DNA of 64,000 nucleotides, taken from the NCBI GenBank assembly GCA_009746045.1, contig RPFO01000231.1:980388-1044387 (forward strand), in the 5' to 3' direction. How positions within the stretch are numbered: position 1 is the stretch's first letter; each line of letters starts with the position of its first letter. This document shows, piece after piece, positions 1-11,058 of the stretch. Made by a program: the position numbers and the translations under genes. The notes beneath the pieces are model-generated. The model made no database searches. It was not told the DNA's origin and saw only the letters and a list, made by a program, of their open reading frames with translations. Source of the stretch: Mesostigma viride. Taxonomy: Eukaryota > Streptophyta > Mesostigmatophyceae > Mesostigmatales > Mesostigmataceae.

Positions 1-2148
1 TCCATCCATCCATCCATCCATCCATCCATCCATCCATCCATCCATCCATCCATCCATCCATCCATCCATCCATCCATCCATCCATCCATCCATCCATCCA
101 TCCATCCATCCATCCATCCATCCATCCATCCATCCATCCATCCATCCATCCATCCATCCATCCATCCATCCATCCATCCATCCATCCATCCATCCATCCA
201 TCCATCCATCCATCCATCCATCCATCCATCCATCCATCCATCCATCCATCCATCCATCCATCCATCCATCCATCCATCCATCCATCCATCCATCCATCCA
301 TCCATCCATCCATCCATCCATCCATCCATCCATCCATCCATCCATCCATCCATCCATCCATCCATCCATCCATCCATCCATCCATCCATCCATCCATCCA
401 TCCATCCATCCATCCATCCATCCATCCATCCATCCATCCATCCATCCATCCATCCATCCATCCATCCATCCATCCATCCATCCATCCATCCATCCATCCA
501 TCCATCCATCCATCCATCCATCCATCCATCCATCCATCCATCCATCCATCCATCCATCCATCCATCCATCCATCCATCCATCCATCCATCCATCCATCCA
601 TCCATCCATCCATCCATCCATCCATCCATCCATCCATCCATCCATCCATCCATCCATCCATCCATCCATCCATCCATCCATCCATCCATCCATCCATCCA
701 TCCATCCATCCATCCATCCATCCATCCATCCATCCATCCATCCATCCATCCATCCATCCATCCATCCATCCATCCATCCATCCATCCATCCATCCATCCA
801 TCCATCCATCCATCCATCCATCCATCCATCCATCCATCCATCCATCCATCCATCCATCCATCCATCCATCCATCCATCCATCCATCCATCCATCCATCCA
901 TCCATCCATCCATCCATCCATCCATCCATCCATCCATCCATCCATCCATCCATCCATCCATCCATCCATCCATCCATCCATCCATCCATCCATCCATCCA
1001 TCCATCCATCCATCCATCCATCCATCCATCCATCCATCCATCCATCCATCCATCCATCCATCCATCCATCCATCCATCCATCCATCCATCCATCCATCCA
1101 TCCATCCATCCATCCATCCATCCATCCATCCATCCATCCATCCATCCATCCATCCATCCATCCATCCATCCATCCATCCATCCATCCATCCATCCATCCA
1201 TCCATCCATCCATCCATCCATCCATCCATCCATCCATCCATCCATCCATCCATCCATCCATCCATCCATCCATCCATCCATCCATCCATCCATCCATCCA
1301 TCCATCCATCCATCCATCCATCCATCCATCCATCCATCCATCCATCCATCCATCCATCCATCCATCCATCCATCCATCCATCCATCCATCCATCCATCCA
1401 TCCATCCATCCATCCATCCATCCATCCATCCATCCATCCATCCATCCATCCATCCATCCATCCATCCATCCATCCATCCATCCATCCATCCATCCATCCA
1501 TCCATCCATCCATCCATCCATCCATCCATCCATCCATCCATCCATCCATCCATCCATCCATCCATCCATCCATCCATCCATCCATCCATCCATCCATCCA
1601 TCCATCCATCCATCCATCCATCCATCCATCCATCCATCCATCCATCCATCCATCCATCCATCCATCCATCCATCCATCCATCCATCCATCCATCCATCCA
1701 TCCATCCATCCATCCATCCATCCATCCATCCATCCATCCATCCATCCATCCATCCATCCATCCATCCATCCATCCATCCATCCATCCATCCATCCATCCA
1801 TCCATCCATCCATCCATCCATCCATCCATCCATCCATCCATCCATCCATCCATCCATCCATCCATCCATCCATCCATCCATCCATCCATCCATCCATCCA
1901 TCCATCCATCCATCCATCCATCCATCCATCCATCCATCCATCCATCCATCCATCCATCCATCCATCCATCCATCCATCCATCCATCCATCCATCCATCCA
2001 TCCATCCATCCATCCATCCATCCATCCATCCATCCATCCATCCATCCATCCATCCATCCATCCATCCATCCATCCATCCATCCATCCATCCATCCATCCA
2101 TCCATCCATCCATCCATCCATCCATCCATCCATCCATCCATCCATCCA
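1..2148. repeat. (TCCA)n satellite, left array
   Basis: About 537 near-perfect copies of TCCA fill the start of the window, so the array continues beyond the left edge. It ends at the 5' end of LINE A1. The same tetramer resumes on the other side of A1 (7471-8992), so A1 most simply inserted into one larger array. Both strands are open in several frames (Met-Asp-Gly-Trp on minus), which is a consequence of the repeat and not coding. Confidence 0.97.
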
Positions 2149-2382
2149 TATATGGCTTTGATCACTAACTAATCAATCATCACTTTTACGGTGTGGCGAG
2201 CTATGGATGCCGAGAATGCTCATAACTTTTACATCCGGGCATGAAATTTGGTCGGGTAAATTGCAGTAGAAGCGTCTTTTGATGACGAACACGATGATAT
2301 AATTTTCAGCCGCCATCGCCCAAGATTTAGCGCAATATCAAAAACGCAGCACAGGCAGGGTTCGTATTTTCCGGAACCAGCT

Positions 2383-3738
2383 ATGGCAGAAACTCCGTCA
2401 ACCGCCTCCCATACTCTCTCCGAGGGGAGGCTTCAGCGCCCAACACGATTACGCAACTAATTGCAGATGCGGAAACCATTGCGACGCAGCCCCGGGCCAG
2501 CGAGGCCGCCATTACCGCCTCCTCCAAGCGGTTTGCGTCACCCAGCCGACGAGATGGATCGCCAGGTCCCTTTGCCATCGTCTTCCAAAGACACCCCCAT
2601 TGACGACGCCATCGACGACGACGACGACGACGCTAACGACGCTGAGTTCGACCCAGCATCCTTCATGCCTGGCAAGGTTGTCGCCGAGCACCGGTTCTTT
2701 TCGCTTACCGCCGAGGAGGCGCAGGCTATCCTGCACCACCTGAAAGCCAACGACATTCCACTCTATTTTCCCACGTCTGGCGATACCATTCCTGGACGAG
2801 CTTGCCGAATGGACGAGCCAGAGCTTCGACTTTCTGTTTTCCTGAGCCACGCGCAGGCCCCTGCCTCCGGGCACTCTTTGCCGCTTTCGAGGACGCCGAG
2901 CACGGCACCGCCAACACCCCTGATGCTGCTTCCCCGGAAGCAGACCTGCACAAGCTCAATAAGAAGTCGCAGACATGGCTGCCCAACTCGGCGCCTTGTC
3001 CACCGCTATCCGTCAAGACACTGCTGCGCTCCAATCCAGCATTGCCGAGGTCAAGGCCGCCCTGGCCACACCTCCCCAGCCAGCAGCCCCTGCACCACCA
3101 GCTATGCTAACGTGGTAAAACAGACGGACATTGCCAACCTGATGGAAGATGCAGCACGCAGGGGGGCTGCAGCCCACAAGACTGCGGTCGAGGAGGACCT
3201 GCGCTCACGCAGTATAGTGGTCCGGTATTTCCAGGTCGCACAGCAGCCTGAAACGGACCTGATGCTAGCGCAACGCCTGTACCACAGCCTCATCGTGGGC
3301 AGGCTGCAACTGGGCAACGAACGCATCCGCATTGAGTCGGCAGCCTGGATGGCGGGCCAGCCTGGCCCCATCCGGGTGACCTTTGCGAATGTGGCCAGCA
3401 AGGTGAAGGTACTCCAGGCCCGCAAGCTCCTAGGCGGGAAGAACGCGCCGAGCCTCGACGACCTCCTCTCACCGGCCCAGCTAGTCATCAAGAATGGTCT
3501 GCTGGGCAGCGACGTGGCGACCAAGGCCAGCAGGAGGCCAGAAGGTCTACGTCCGCCTCGTCCACGACACCCCCGTGCTATTCATCAACGGCCAGCGCAC
3601 GGAGGCGCAGGCTCCGAACAAGCGGCACAAGTCGGGCCGTCCCAGGCCCGCCCCAGCTGCGTCATCATCGTCTACGCACGTCCCGGGTATGGATGGCGCC
3701 CGGTAAGGGCACACCCTCGCGGCCTCGCGGTACAATAG
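2383..3738 (+). pseudogene. LINE A1 ORF1, frameshifted RNA-binding protein
   Basis: The likely start ATG at 2383 runs only to a stop near 2458; coding then continues in other frames. The frame from 2461 carries a poly-Asp stretch and a segment from AEFDPASF onward, loses register near 2850, and regains a convincing C-terminal half from about 3120. There, SIVVRYF, PIRVTF and a KVKVLQARKLL block followed by LDDLLSPAQ align with the RRM-like core of the family B and F ORF1 proteins. ORF1 proteins of this kind bind element RNA. The TAG stop at 3736-3738 lies inside a small hairpin that is conserved in LINE D1. The several frame changes argue that this copy makes no full ORF1 protein. Confidence 0.65.
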
Positions 3739-4080
3739 GCTTTGGGCACAGCCTTTATAAACAAGCCCCTTTCCATCCTCATGTCGCACCGTGCGAGCAT
3801 GATCAGGATGCAAGGTCGCCAGGCACGCCACGGTCAACCTTCCCGCCAATTTACCAGCCTTACACGCCTCCTAGCCCGCCTTGAGCGGGATGAGGCCCAG
3901 TCGACACGCCGGCGACCCCAGCCAGGACGGAGACGACGCATATCCGTCCTGAAAGAAAGCCTCCATGCGTTGACAAGCATTAACCCCAATCGCCACCCTC
4001 CCCCTCCCCCCCCCCCCCACCCCACCCCCACCTCCAGCACTACCCTTCTCCACCCCCACCCCCACCCCCACCCCCCCGCT
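3737..4080 (+). promoter_or_regulatory. LINE A1 inter-ORF region with stop-codon hairpin and C-rich tract
   Basis: AGGCT at 3737-3741 pairs with AGCCT at 3750-3754, and the ORF1 TAG overlaps the stem. LINE D1 keeps the same stem around a TAG at 32434-32452. After it comes a long C/CA-rich tract (about 4000-4077) before the endonuclease frame. A role in reinitiation for ORF2 is inference. Confidence 0.4.
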
Positions 4081-4120
4081 AATAGGGCAACGGCCCATTC
4101 TTGGTATTGCTAGTTTTAAC

Positions 4121-7100
4121 GTGCGCACCCTCCCTGCAGATCCTTCTACGAGCGGCGGCACCCCAGCACGCCAACGCGTCGACGAGCTGATCGCCCTGTG
4201 CGCCGACAACAAGATCGCTGTTCTTGGAGTCCAGGAGCACCGACGCACCGTTGACCCTCAGCACGCGGTCAACGGTCTGCTGGTCGACGACCTGCGTGCA
4301 GGCTGGCGGTTCCACTATGGTGGCGGCGACGCGCCGGGCCAAGGTGGTGTGGGCCTCTTGTGCTCGCCGGCAGCATCAGAGCAGCTCCAGTCCATCGTGC
4401 TGCGGTCCCCGCGTGTGCTAGTGGCCACTTTTTCGGCCACTGAGGGCCATTCACACCACACGCTAACCGTTATCGTGGGATATGCACCACATGCGGGTCG
4501 AGCTCAGGCGGAACGTGAGGCCTTCTTCGACGCCCTCAAGGAGGAGGAGGCCAACATCCCAGCTCGGCACTTCCTGGTTATGCTGCTCGACGCCAACGCC
4601 ACGCTGCCAGTTGGCACTGGGGGCGCTCAGTATTCCCCAACCAACACGACAGCCAACGGTAACACGCCTTTATTTGCGAATCTGCTGGCAGAATCTGCGC
4701 TGGTTGCATGCAATGCTTCTTTCGCACGCCCCGCTGAGCAGCTGGCCACCTTTTTTGGGCCGTCGGATCGGGTGGTGTGCCTTGATTATGTCTGCGTACG
4801 TCGGGCTCAGCGCCCCTCAGTTGTCGATGCTCGCGTCCTGCAAGATTCTGTCAGCACGGTGGAATCTGATCATCGTCTCGTGCTCGCTCGCATCAGATTG
4901 CGGTTTCCTGGGGTGAAACCGTCGCGACAGCTGGCACCTCAGCCAGATCTGAAAGTGCTCCGGATTGTGCTGAAGGATGCCGACAAGATGTCAGCAGAAG
5001 AGCAGGCCGCTATGTCGCACAGGGATGATTTCCTGGCCGTATTCGACGCCGGGGGCAGCCGACAGCAGTTACACGCCATTCCGCCGCCGGGGGATATTTC
5101 AGTGATCCTCCGTGGTGTCGCCGCCAAGTATCGCCTGGCTGCCCGCACCCTCCCCACCTTGCCTCCGCGTCGGCAGCTTGCTGTCCACCGTCACGCACCG
5201 ACAGTGGTCGCCGCCAGGCAGATGCTCCGCCGCAACAGAGATCCGCTCGCCAAACCTGGGCTGCAAGCAGCTCTGAGGGCCGCCTACGAGCAGGCTGAGA
5301 AGGCAGATGCTCAGCAGATGGTCAAGGACCTGCGCAGCTGCCAGCAGAAGCACGACGGCAAGGGGGCCTGGTTCTGGTACAAGCGCCTCGGGCACCCGGA
5401 CGGCCTCGGCCGGCCCCACCGCCACGACGTCCCCGGCGCCCCAGCCAAGCGGCTTCGTACCTGGGCCACGGCCACGGCCGAGGTCGTGGGGACAGCTGCG
5501 CCGCCCCCACCCCTGCTCCCAGCCGCCGCCGCCCGCCCGGCCGCCCTGGCCGGCCCCGCAGGGCCCCCGGCCCCGCCTAGGTCAGCGGCGGACTACCTAG
5601 TCCCCCCGCTGGTCGGCCCACTTGGCGACCCGTCTGACATGCCTCCTTTCACCTCTCGCGAGGTCACGGAGGCGGTCCAGCGCCTGCGTTATGACGCAGC
5701 CACCGGCTCTGACGAGATTCCGGCCGCAGTTGTAAAACTTGCAGCCGAATTCGAGGACACAGGTGTTATGCTGCTCTTCCGGGACATCTGCAACCGCCTT
5801 CTGCTGTCGTCGCAACCACCTCCAGCGGCCTGGCAACACAGTTTTCGCACGATGCTGTACAAGAACAAGGGGTCGCCTGCCGACCCCGGCAACTACAGAG
5901 GGGTGTGCATTCAAAGTGCCCCCCTCAAGCTTCTTATGCGGCTCATCCTGAACCGCCTGCGCACGGCCCTGGACGGTCACCTCAGCGAGACTCAGCACGG
6001 CTTCCGTTCAGGTCGCAACACAGTACAGGCGCTCTTCGCTACTCGCCGACTGGTGGAGGAACTGCAACGCCTTCAGCCTGGTGAGTCCCCTTTGCACCTT
6101 GTGCTGGTGGACTTCATCAAAGCCTTCGATTCGGTTTTCTGGCCTGCGCTTTGGGACATCCTCGAGTTGTTCCGGATCCCCCGCCCCCTGATTGCTGTCA
6201 TCCGCAACCTGTATGAAGGGTCCACCACTTCGGTGCGCACTTCTTACGGGACCACGCCCCCATGCCCTTTACAGAAGGGTGTGTGGCAGGGCTGCGTGCT
6301 GTCGCCCTACCTGTTCATTATTGTTGTCGAATACGTAATGATTCAGGCGCGCAAGCGATTTGCCCGCATCGTGGGCAGGGAACCAGGAGTGCAGGTTGCT
6401 AACAAATTCTGGCATGGCGGTGCGGACACGGAGATTCGGCTAGCAGACATCATTTACGCAGACGACACCACCCTCTTTGAGGACACTGAGCACGTGCAGA
6501 CATGGCTTGACTGCCTGGCTCTCGAGGCCCGTGCAGTGGGGCTTGAGGTCAGCAAGAAGACAGAGGCCCTGGCGGTTGGGCTCACCACCTCAGCGCCGCC
6601 CCTCTATCTCCTAGACGGCTCTCGAGTCCTGTATCGGGACCGCGTTAAGCTGCTGGGCAGCCTGCTCCCTAGCTGCGAGGTGGATGTGGACCACCGCATC
6701 TCCCTCGCCTGGCACGCTTTACGCCAGTACCGGGCCCTATGGCGCAAGCCCCTGGGCAAGATCGAGAAACAGGACCTGTTCAAGGTCCTCGTCCTTCCTG
6801 TTCTCACGTATGGCGCCGAGACGTGGACCCTCACCGCCGACCTGGCCCGCAAGCTGGACGGCGCGGTCACCAGCATGCTGCGTTCCATTTTCAGAGTAGG
6901 ATATGCTGCTCATGTCCGCAATGAGGACCTGTACCAGGGCATGCCCTATATCACCAGCACAATTAAGCAACGCCGCCTGCAGCTAGTAGGGCACCTAGCT
7001 CGCACCAACCAGGTAGACACCTCACGTGGCCCCCCCGCAGGACTGCGACCAGCCCAGCCTGGCCGGCACCTCCTGACGTGGGCTGGGCCCAGTGATGTTA

Positions 7101-7291
7101 GACGCCGCAAGGCCCGCACCTTCAAAGAACAGCTAGTAGAGGACATGGGGGGCCTAGGCCTCTCCGTGATTTGGAAGAAGATGATGGACAAGGCCAAGTG
7201 GGCCCAGGTCATAGAGGACAACGAGCCCCCCCAGTGGGGAAGCGCCCGCGTGTGCAATCCCGCGGGAGGCACGCTAGATAGCTCCCCCTAG
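4121..7291 (+). CDS. LINE A1 ORF2: APE endonuclease and reverse transcriptase
   Basis: This is a 1056-aa frame if begun at the GTG at 4121. The frame is open from 3974, and the canonical endonuclease opening ILGIASFNVRTL reads through the GTG, so the true start is upstream and non-ATG (no in-frame ATG exists between the stop at 3971 and 4121). Endonuclease signatures seen: VQEH with E39, LLDANA (D157, N159), a DYV block and SDH at 249-251. Reverse transcriptase signatures: GNYRG, HGFRSGRNT, VDFIKAFDSV with D664, QGCVLSPYLF and YADD at 779-782. A C-terminal AETWTLT and VGHLAR region follows. No RNase H or zinc knuckle was recognised. Every catalytic residue I could check is present, so ORF2 may be functional although ORF1 is broken. 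The coding DNA is GC-rich, unlike the AT-rich tails. Confidence 0.9.
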   Translation: MRTLPADPSTSGGTPARQRVDELIALCADNKIAVLGVQEHRRTVDPQHAVNGLLVDDLRAGWRFHYGGGDAPGQGGVGLLCSPAASEQLQSIVLRSPRVLVATFSATEGHSHHTLTVIVGYAPHAGRAQAEREAFFDALKEEEANIPARHFLVMLLDANATLPVGTGGAQYSPTNTTANGNTPLFANLLAESALVACNASFARPAEQLATFFGPSDRVVCLDYVCVRRAQRPSVVDARVLQDSVSTVESDHRLVLARIRLRFPGVKPSRQLAPQPDLKVLRIVLKDADKMSAEEQAAMSHRDDFLAVFDAGGSRQQLHAIPPPGDISVILRGVAAKYRLAARTLPTLPPRRQLAVHRHAPTVVAARQMLRRNRDPLAKPGLQAALRAAYEQAEKADAQQMVKDLRSCQQKHDGKGAWFWYKRLGHPDGLGRPHRHDVPGAPAKRLRTWATATAEVVGTAAPPPPLLPAAAARPAALAGPAGPPAPPRSAADYLVPPLVGPLGDPSDMPPFTSREVTEAVQRLRYDAATGSDEIPAAVVKLAAEFEDTGVMLLFRDICNRLLLSSQPPPAAWQHSFRTMLYKNKGSPADPGNYRGVCIQSAPLKLLMRLILNRLRTALDGHLSETQHGFRSGRNTVQALFATRRLVEELQRLQPGESPLHLVLVDFIKAFDSVFWPALWDILELFRIPRPLIAVIRNLYEGSTTSVRTSYGTTPPCPLQKGVWQGCVLSPYLFIIVVEYVMIQARKRFARIVGREPGVQVANKFWHGGADTEIRLADIIYADDTTLFEDTEHVQTWLDCLALEARAVGLEVSKKTEALAVGLTTSAPPLYLLDGSRVLYRDRVKLLGSLLPSCEVDVDHRISLAWHALRQYRALWRKPLGKIEKQDLFKVLVLPVLTYGAETWTLTADLARKLDGAVTSMLRSIFRVGYAAHVRNEDLYQGMPYITSTIKQRRLQLVGHLARTNQVDTSRGPPAGLRPAQPGRHLLTWAGPSDVRRRKARTFKEQLVEDMGGLGLSVIWKKMMDKAKWAQVIEDNEPPQWGSARVCNPAGGTLDSSP

Positions 7292-7379
7292 GGCAGCGTG
7301 CGGCTGCCTAGATAGATGATGTAGTTAGAATGTTGTTAGATAGATGTAGTATGTAGCCAATGTAGATAGATTAGACCGG

Positions 7380-7470
7380 TAGGAATGTGTGCACCCATCC
7401 ATCCATTCATCGGGGTTAATGCTCCGTGACTCCCCAACGGGAGCACGAGTCTAATTAATTAATTAATTAA
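7380..7470 (+). repeat. LINE A 3' terminus: short CATC run, stem-loop, (ATTA)n tail
   Basis: A short run of CATC units (7395-7412) is followed by TGCTCC...GGAGCA and GACTC...GAGTC, which can form alternative stems around CCCCAACGGG, and then by AATTAATT repeats. The same block ends every family A copy and also the family G pieces at 43656-43738 and 45111-45429. RT recognition of a 3' stem-loop plus repeat tail is known for stringent LINEs such as eel UnaL2. Confidence 0.85.
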
Positions 7471-8992
7471 TCCATCCATCCATCCATCCATCCATCCATC
7501 CATCCATCCATCCATCCATCCATCCATCCATCCATCCATCCATCCATCCATCCATCCATCCATCCATCCATCCATCCATCCATCCATCCATCCATCCATC
7601 CATCCATCCATCCATCCATCCATCCATCCATCCATCCATCCATCCATCCATCCATCCATCCATCCATCCATCCATCCATCCATCCATCCATCCATCCATC
7701 CATCCATCCATCCATCCATCCATCCATCCATCCATCCATCCATCCATCCATCCATCCATCCATCCATCCATCCATCCATCCATCCATCCATCCATCCATC
7801 CATCCATCCATCCATCCATCCATCCATCCATCCATCCATCCATCCATCCATCCATCCATCCATCCATCCATCCATCCATCCATCCATCCATCCATCCATC
7901 CATCCATCCATCCATCCATCCATCCATCCATCCATCCATCCATCCATCCATCCATCCATCCATCCATCCATCCATCCATCCATCCATCCATCCATCCATC
8001 CATCCATCCATCCATCCATCCATCCATCCATCCATCCATCCATCCATCCATCCATCCATCCATCCATCCATCCATCCATCCATCCATCCATCCATCCATC
8101 CATCCATCCATCCATCCATCCATCCATCCATCCATCCATCCATCCATCCATCCATCCATCCATCCATCCATCCATCCATCCATCCATCCATCCATCCATC
8201 CATCCATCCATCCATCCATCCATCCATCCATCCATCCATCCATCCATCCATCCATCCATCCATCCATCCATCCATCCATCCATCCATCCATCCATCCATC
8301 CATCCATCCATCCATCCATCCATCCATCCATCCATCCATCCATCCATCCATCCATCCATCCATCCATCCATCCATCCATCCATCCATCCATCCATCCATC
8401 CATCCATCCATCCATCCATCCATCCATCCATCCATCCATCCATCCATCCATCCATCCATCCATCCATCCATCCATCCATCCATCCATCCATCCATCCATC
8501 CATCCATCCATCCATCCATCCATCCATCCATCCATCCGGCATCCATCCATCCATCCATCCATCCATCCGGCATCCATCCATCCATCCATCCATCCATCCA
8601 TCCATCCATCCATCCATCCATCCATCCATCCATCCATCCATCCATCCATCCATCCATCCATCCATCCATCCATCCATCCATCCATCCATCCATCCATCCA
8701 TCCATCCATCCATCCATCCATCCATCCATCCATCCATCCATCCATCCATCCATCCATCCATCCATCCATCCATCCATCCATCCATCCATCCATCCATCCA
8801 TCCATCCATCCATCCATCCATCCATCCATCCATCCATCCATCCATCCATCCATCCATCCATCCATCCATCCATCCATCCATCCATCCATCCATCCATCCA
8901 TCCATCCATCCATCCATCCATCCATCCATCCATCCATCCATCCATCCATCCATCCATCCATCCATCCATCCATCCATCCATCCTGCATCCAT
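7471..8992. repeat. (TCCA)n satellite, right array
   Basis: About 1.5 kb of TCCA with two GGCATCC interruptions near 8538 and 8569. It runs directly into a family A 3' terminus at 8993-9062, at the place where intact A elements carry only 3-4 CATC units. The array therefore looks like a massive expansion of the CATC run of a LINE A 3' UTR. All minus-strand frames are open as Met-Asp-Gly-Trp repeats; not coding. Confidence 0.95.
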
Positions 8993-9062
8993 CCATCCAT
9001 TGGGGTTACTGCTCCGTGACTCCCCAACAACAGGGGCACGAGTTTAATTAGTTAATTAATTA
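8993..9062 (+). mobile_element. LINE A 3' terminus fragment
   Basis: After the TCCA array come the family A stem-loop (with a small extra ACA) and an AATTAATT tail, which then merges with the tail of the inverted LINE C at 9063. Confidence 0.8.
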
Positions 9063-9503
9063 ATAGACACGTGACTGCGTCACGTGTGCATTTAAGTCCT
9101 CAGTGGGAGGGGAACATGCATGGGATGGAATGGATGGTGTAAGCTATCTAGATCCTAGTTACAGGGTTGTGGGCACCAGGCATCATTGATGTGCCGCAGC
9201 ACGAGCCACGAGCCACGAGCGAACATGGCTGACGGCAGAGCTCAGAACTTTTGCGTCTGAGCCCCAAATGCAGTCAGATCACTTGCAACCGATGCGTCTT
9301 TTCTAGGCGCATCTGCTACTAGCATCAATTGGTTACAGCTGTAACACAGTATTGTGGCCAGCCTGCAGCTATTACGCAAACTGAAGCACCACGGCGTCAG
9401 TTCTAAGACGCATGCTGATATATTTTCCCGACGCCATTACGCAATATTATGACGAGCAAACGCTCCTACCCGACGCAACGCAGCCTGGCGGCTGAGCTAA
9501 GCC

Positions 9504-10850
9504 ATGAAAATCTGTCTGCAGCTCCGGCTGCAGCTTCGCCCTCAGGTCCGGCAGGCAGCGGTGACACTAGTCGCGCTGGTGGTCGCCCCGAACCGGCCTC
9601 CCGGGCTTAATGCCTCGCCATCGGCATCGCCTGACCCTATAAACGCAGCCGCCCAGCCGACAAAACAGGAGGGTCTTCACGCCCCTCAGAACCGCGCTTT
9701 CGGCCCGAATCTTTCAAGGTCGATGATCACGACTGGACCAGCATGTCCCCGGCCAGTGCTCTGCGCTGCATCTTCTACGGGGACTACGCCTCGCGCTTTA
9801 CGACCTGTGCCTCCATCTCCACAGCATCGACCGCCTCATCACCCCGGACGGCAGCTGATGGCACAACACCAGCGTTCTGTTCGGGTGCAACCGCCCCCAC
9901 CTCCAGCACACCATCCTCAACGTCCCTTCTCATGCGCTCTGATGGCGAGATCTGGGCTCCATCCATCTCCGCCCCCACACTCCGTTCCATCCTTACGGAA
10001 GCCTTCCAGCAGCACGTGACCCCCCTCGGCTGCCGACGTAGCAGCACTGGGCGGCACGTTGGCTGCTGAGCTTCCTCACCTTTCCACCACCGTCGCCTCC
10101 ACCTCCACTGCCCTTTCCGCCTCCACTGCCGACATCACGGCCCAGCTCCTCGACCTCGACCAGCGCCTCCAAGCCACCGCCACCGCCCTTGTCCCCTTGA
10201 GAGCTTGCATGACACCGCCGGCCTCACCGCCCAGGCGGTGAAGGACATCGCTGGCCCAGCCGGCATCTGCTGGCCCGGCCGGCGATGCTCCCTCCACCTG
10301 GGCGGACTTGCTTAGCATCATACCACCTCCACCACCTCCACCATCGCGGCTGTCACCATCGCGGCACAGCTCAAGCAACAAGCCCTCGACCTTCGCGAGG
10401 AGACCGACATCACCCAGCGCAGCCACAATGTCATCGTCAACTTAGCACTTCGCCCCAGCCGGCAGGTGAGACCTCGACGACTCTTCTCACGGCATTTTTA
10501 AAGCGCGACATTCTTGCCCCCATGCAACTCACTGGTGAGCTGCGGATGTTGGCTGTCCGCCTCCCCCGCGCACGGGGTAAGGCTCGGGCCCGGCACCCGG
10601 GTGAGTCCTCACCTTTAAGTACATGGCGGACAAGCTGCATGTCGTTCCTTAAATGCCGCAAGAAGCTCTCGGGGTCTCGCTTCACGCTGGACGACGACTT
10701 GACCCTGGCCCAGCAACAGCGGCGCGACGCGAGCTATGGCCGACCTACCTTCAGCTCCGGCAGAGCGCAGGGGGGAAGCCGGTATACTGGAGGGGGGCGG
10801 TCATCCACGTTGACCACAAGCCATGGCAGGCCCCTCCTGCCACCTCAGAC
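9504..10850 (+). pseudogene. LINE B1 ORF1, multiply frameshifted
   Basis: The ATG at 9504 opens a frame homologous to the ORF1 in 14975-17827 and 55463-57473, but the register changes several times (near 9700, 10030, 10230, 10450 and 10600). Recognisable pieces are the A/T/S-rich linker, the helix DLREETDITQRSHNVIV, the RLPRARGKA turn and the C-terminal DDDLTLAQQQRR block, all of which mark the RRM-like ORF1 core. It cannot be translated as one protein. Confidence 0.7.
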
Positions 10851-11058
10851 TAGGGAATATATACCAGTAGTGTAGATTAGTAAGGCTTAGCCTAGCATGT
10901 GGCCCACGCACATGTGCGCCCATAATGGCCCCCATGGATGATGCCTTCAGAATTTAGCCGGCATGCCCTGCCTAGATAATGGGACCTCCCATGGATGTTG
11001 CACTATATAAGAATTTAGTCATGCTATGCCTATGCAGAGAGACGCTCTCTGTCGAGAA

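Larger units (their letters stand above)
2149..7470 (+). mobile_element. LINE A1, non-LTR retrotransposon with ORF1 and ORF2
   Basis: The element contains a 5' UTR, a damaged ORF1, an intact ORF2 (apurinic-type endonuclease plus reverse transcriptase), a 3' UTR, a terminal stem-loop and an (ATTA)n tail. It sits between two TCCA arrays, so a target duplication cannot be recognised. The C-terminal signature of ORF2 (an AETWTLT block, then RRLQLVGHLAR) resembles that of RTE-like elements, but I cannot fix the clade. It is the best preserved A copy; diverged fragments lie at 12573-13463, 19060-19290, 39653-43239, 44849-47442 and 54463-57515. Confidence 0.9.

Noticed and set aside
1-2148. TCCA array as a telomere
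   Set aside because: The unit has no resemblance to known telomeric repeats (TTTAGGG or TTAGGG type) and recurs internally beside a LINE 3' UTR.
7459-9039. Long minus-strand frames of repeated Met-Asp-Gly-Trp (over 500 residues)
   Set aside because: Pure translation of the TCCA tetramer; open in all minus frames with no codon bias or start context.
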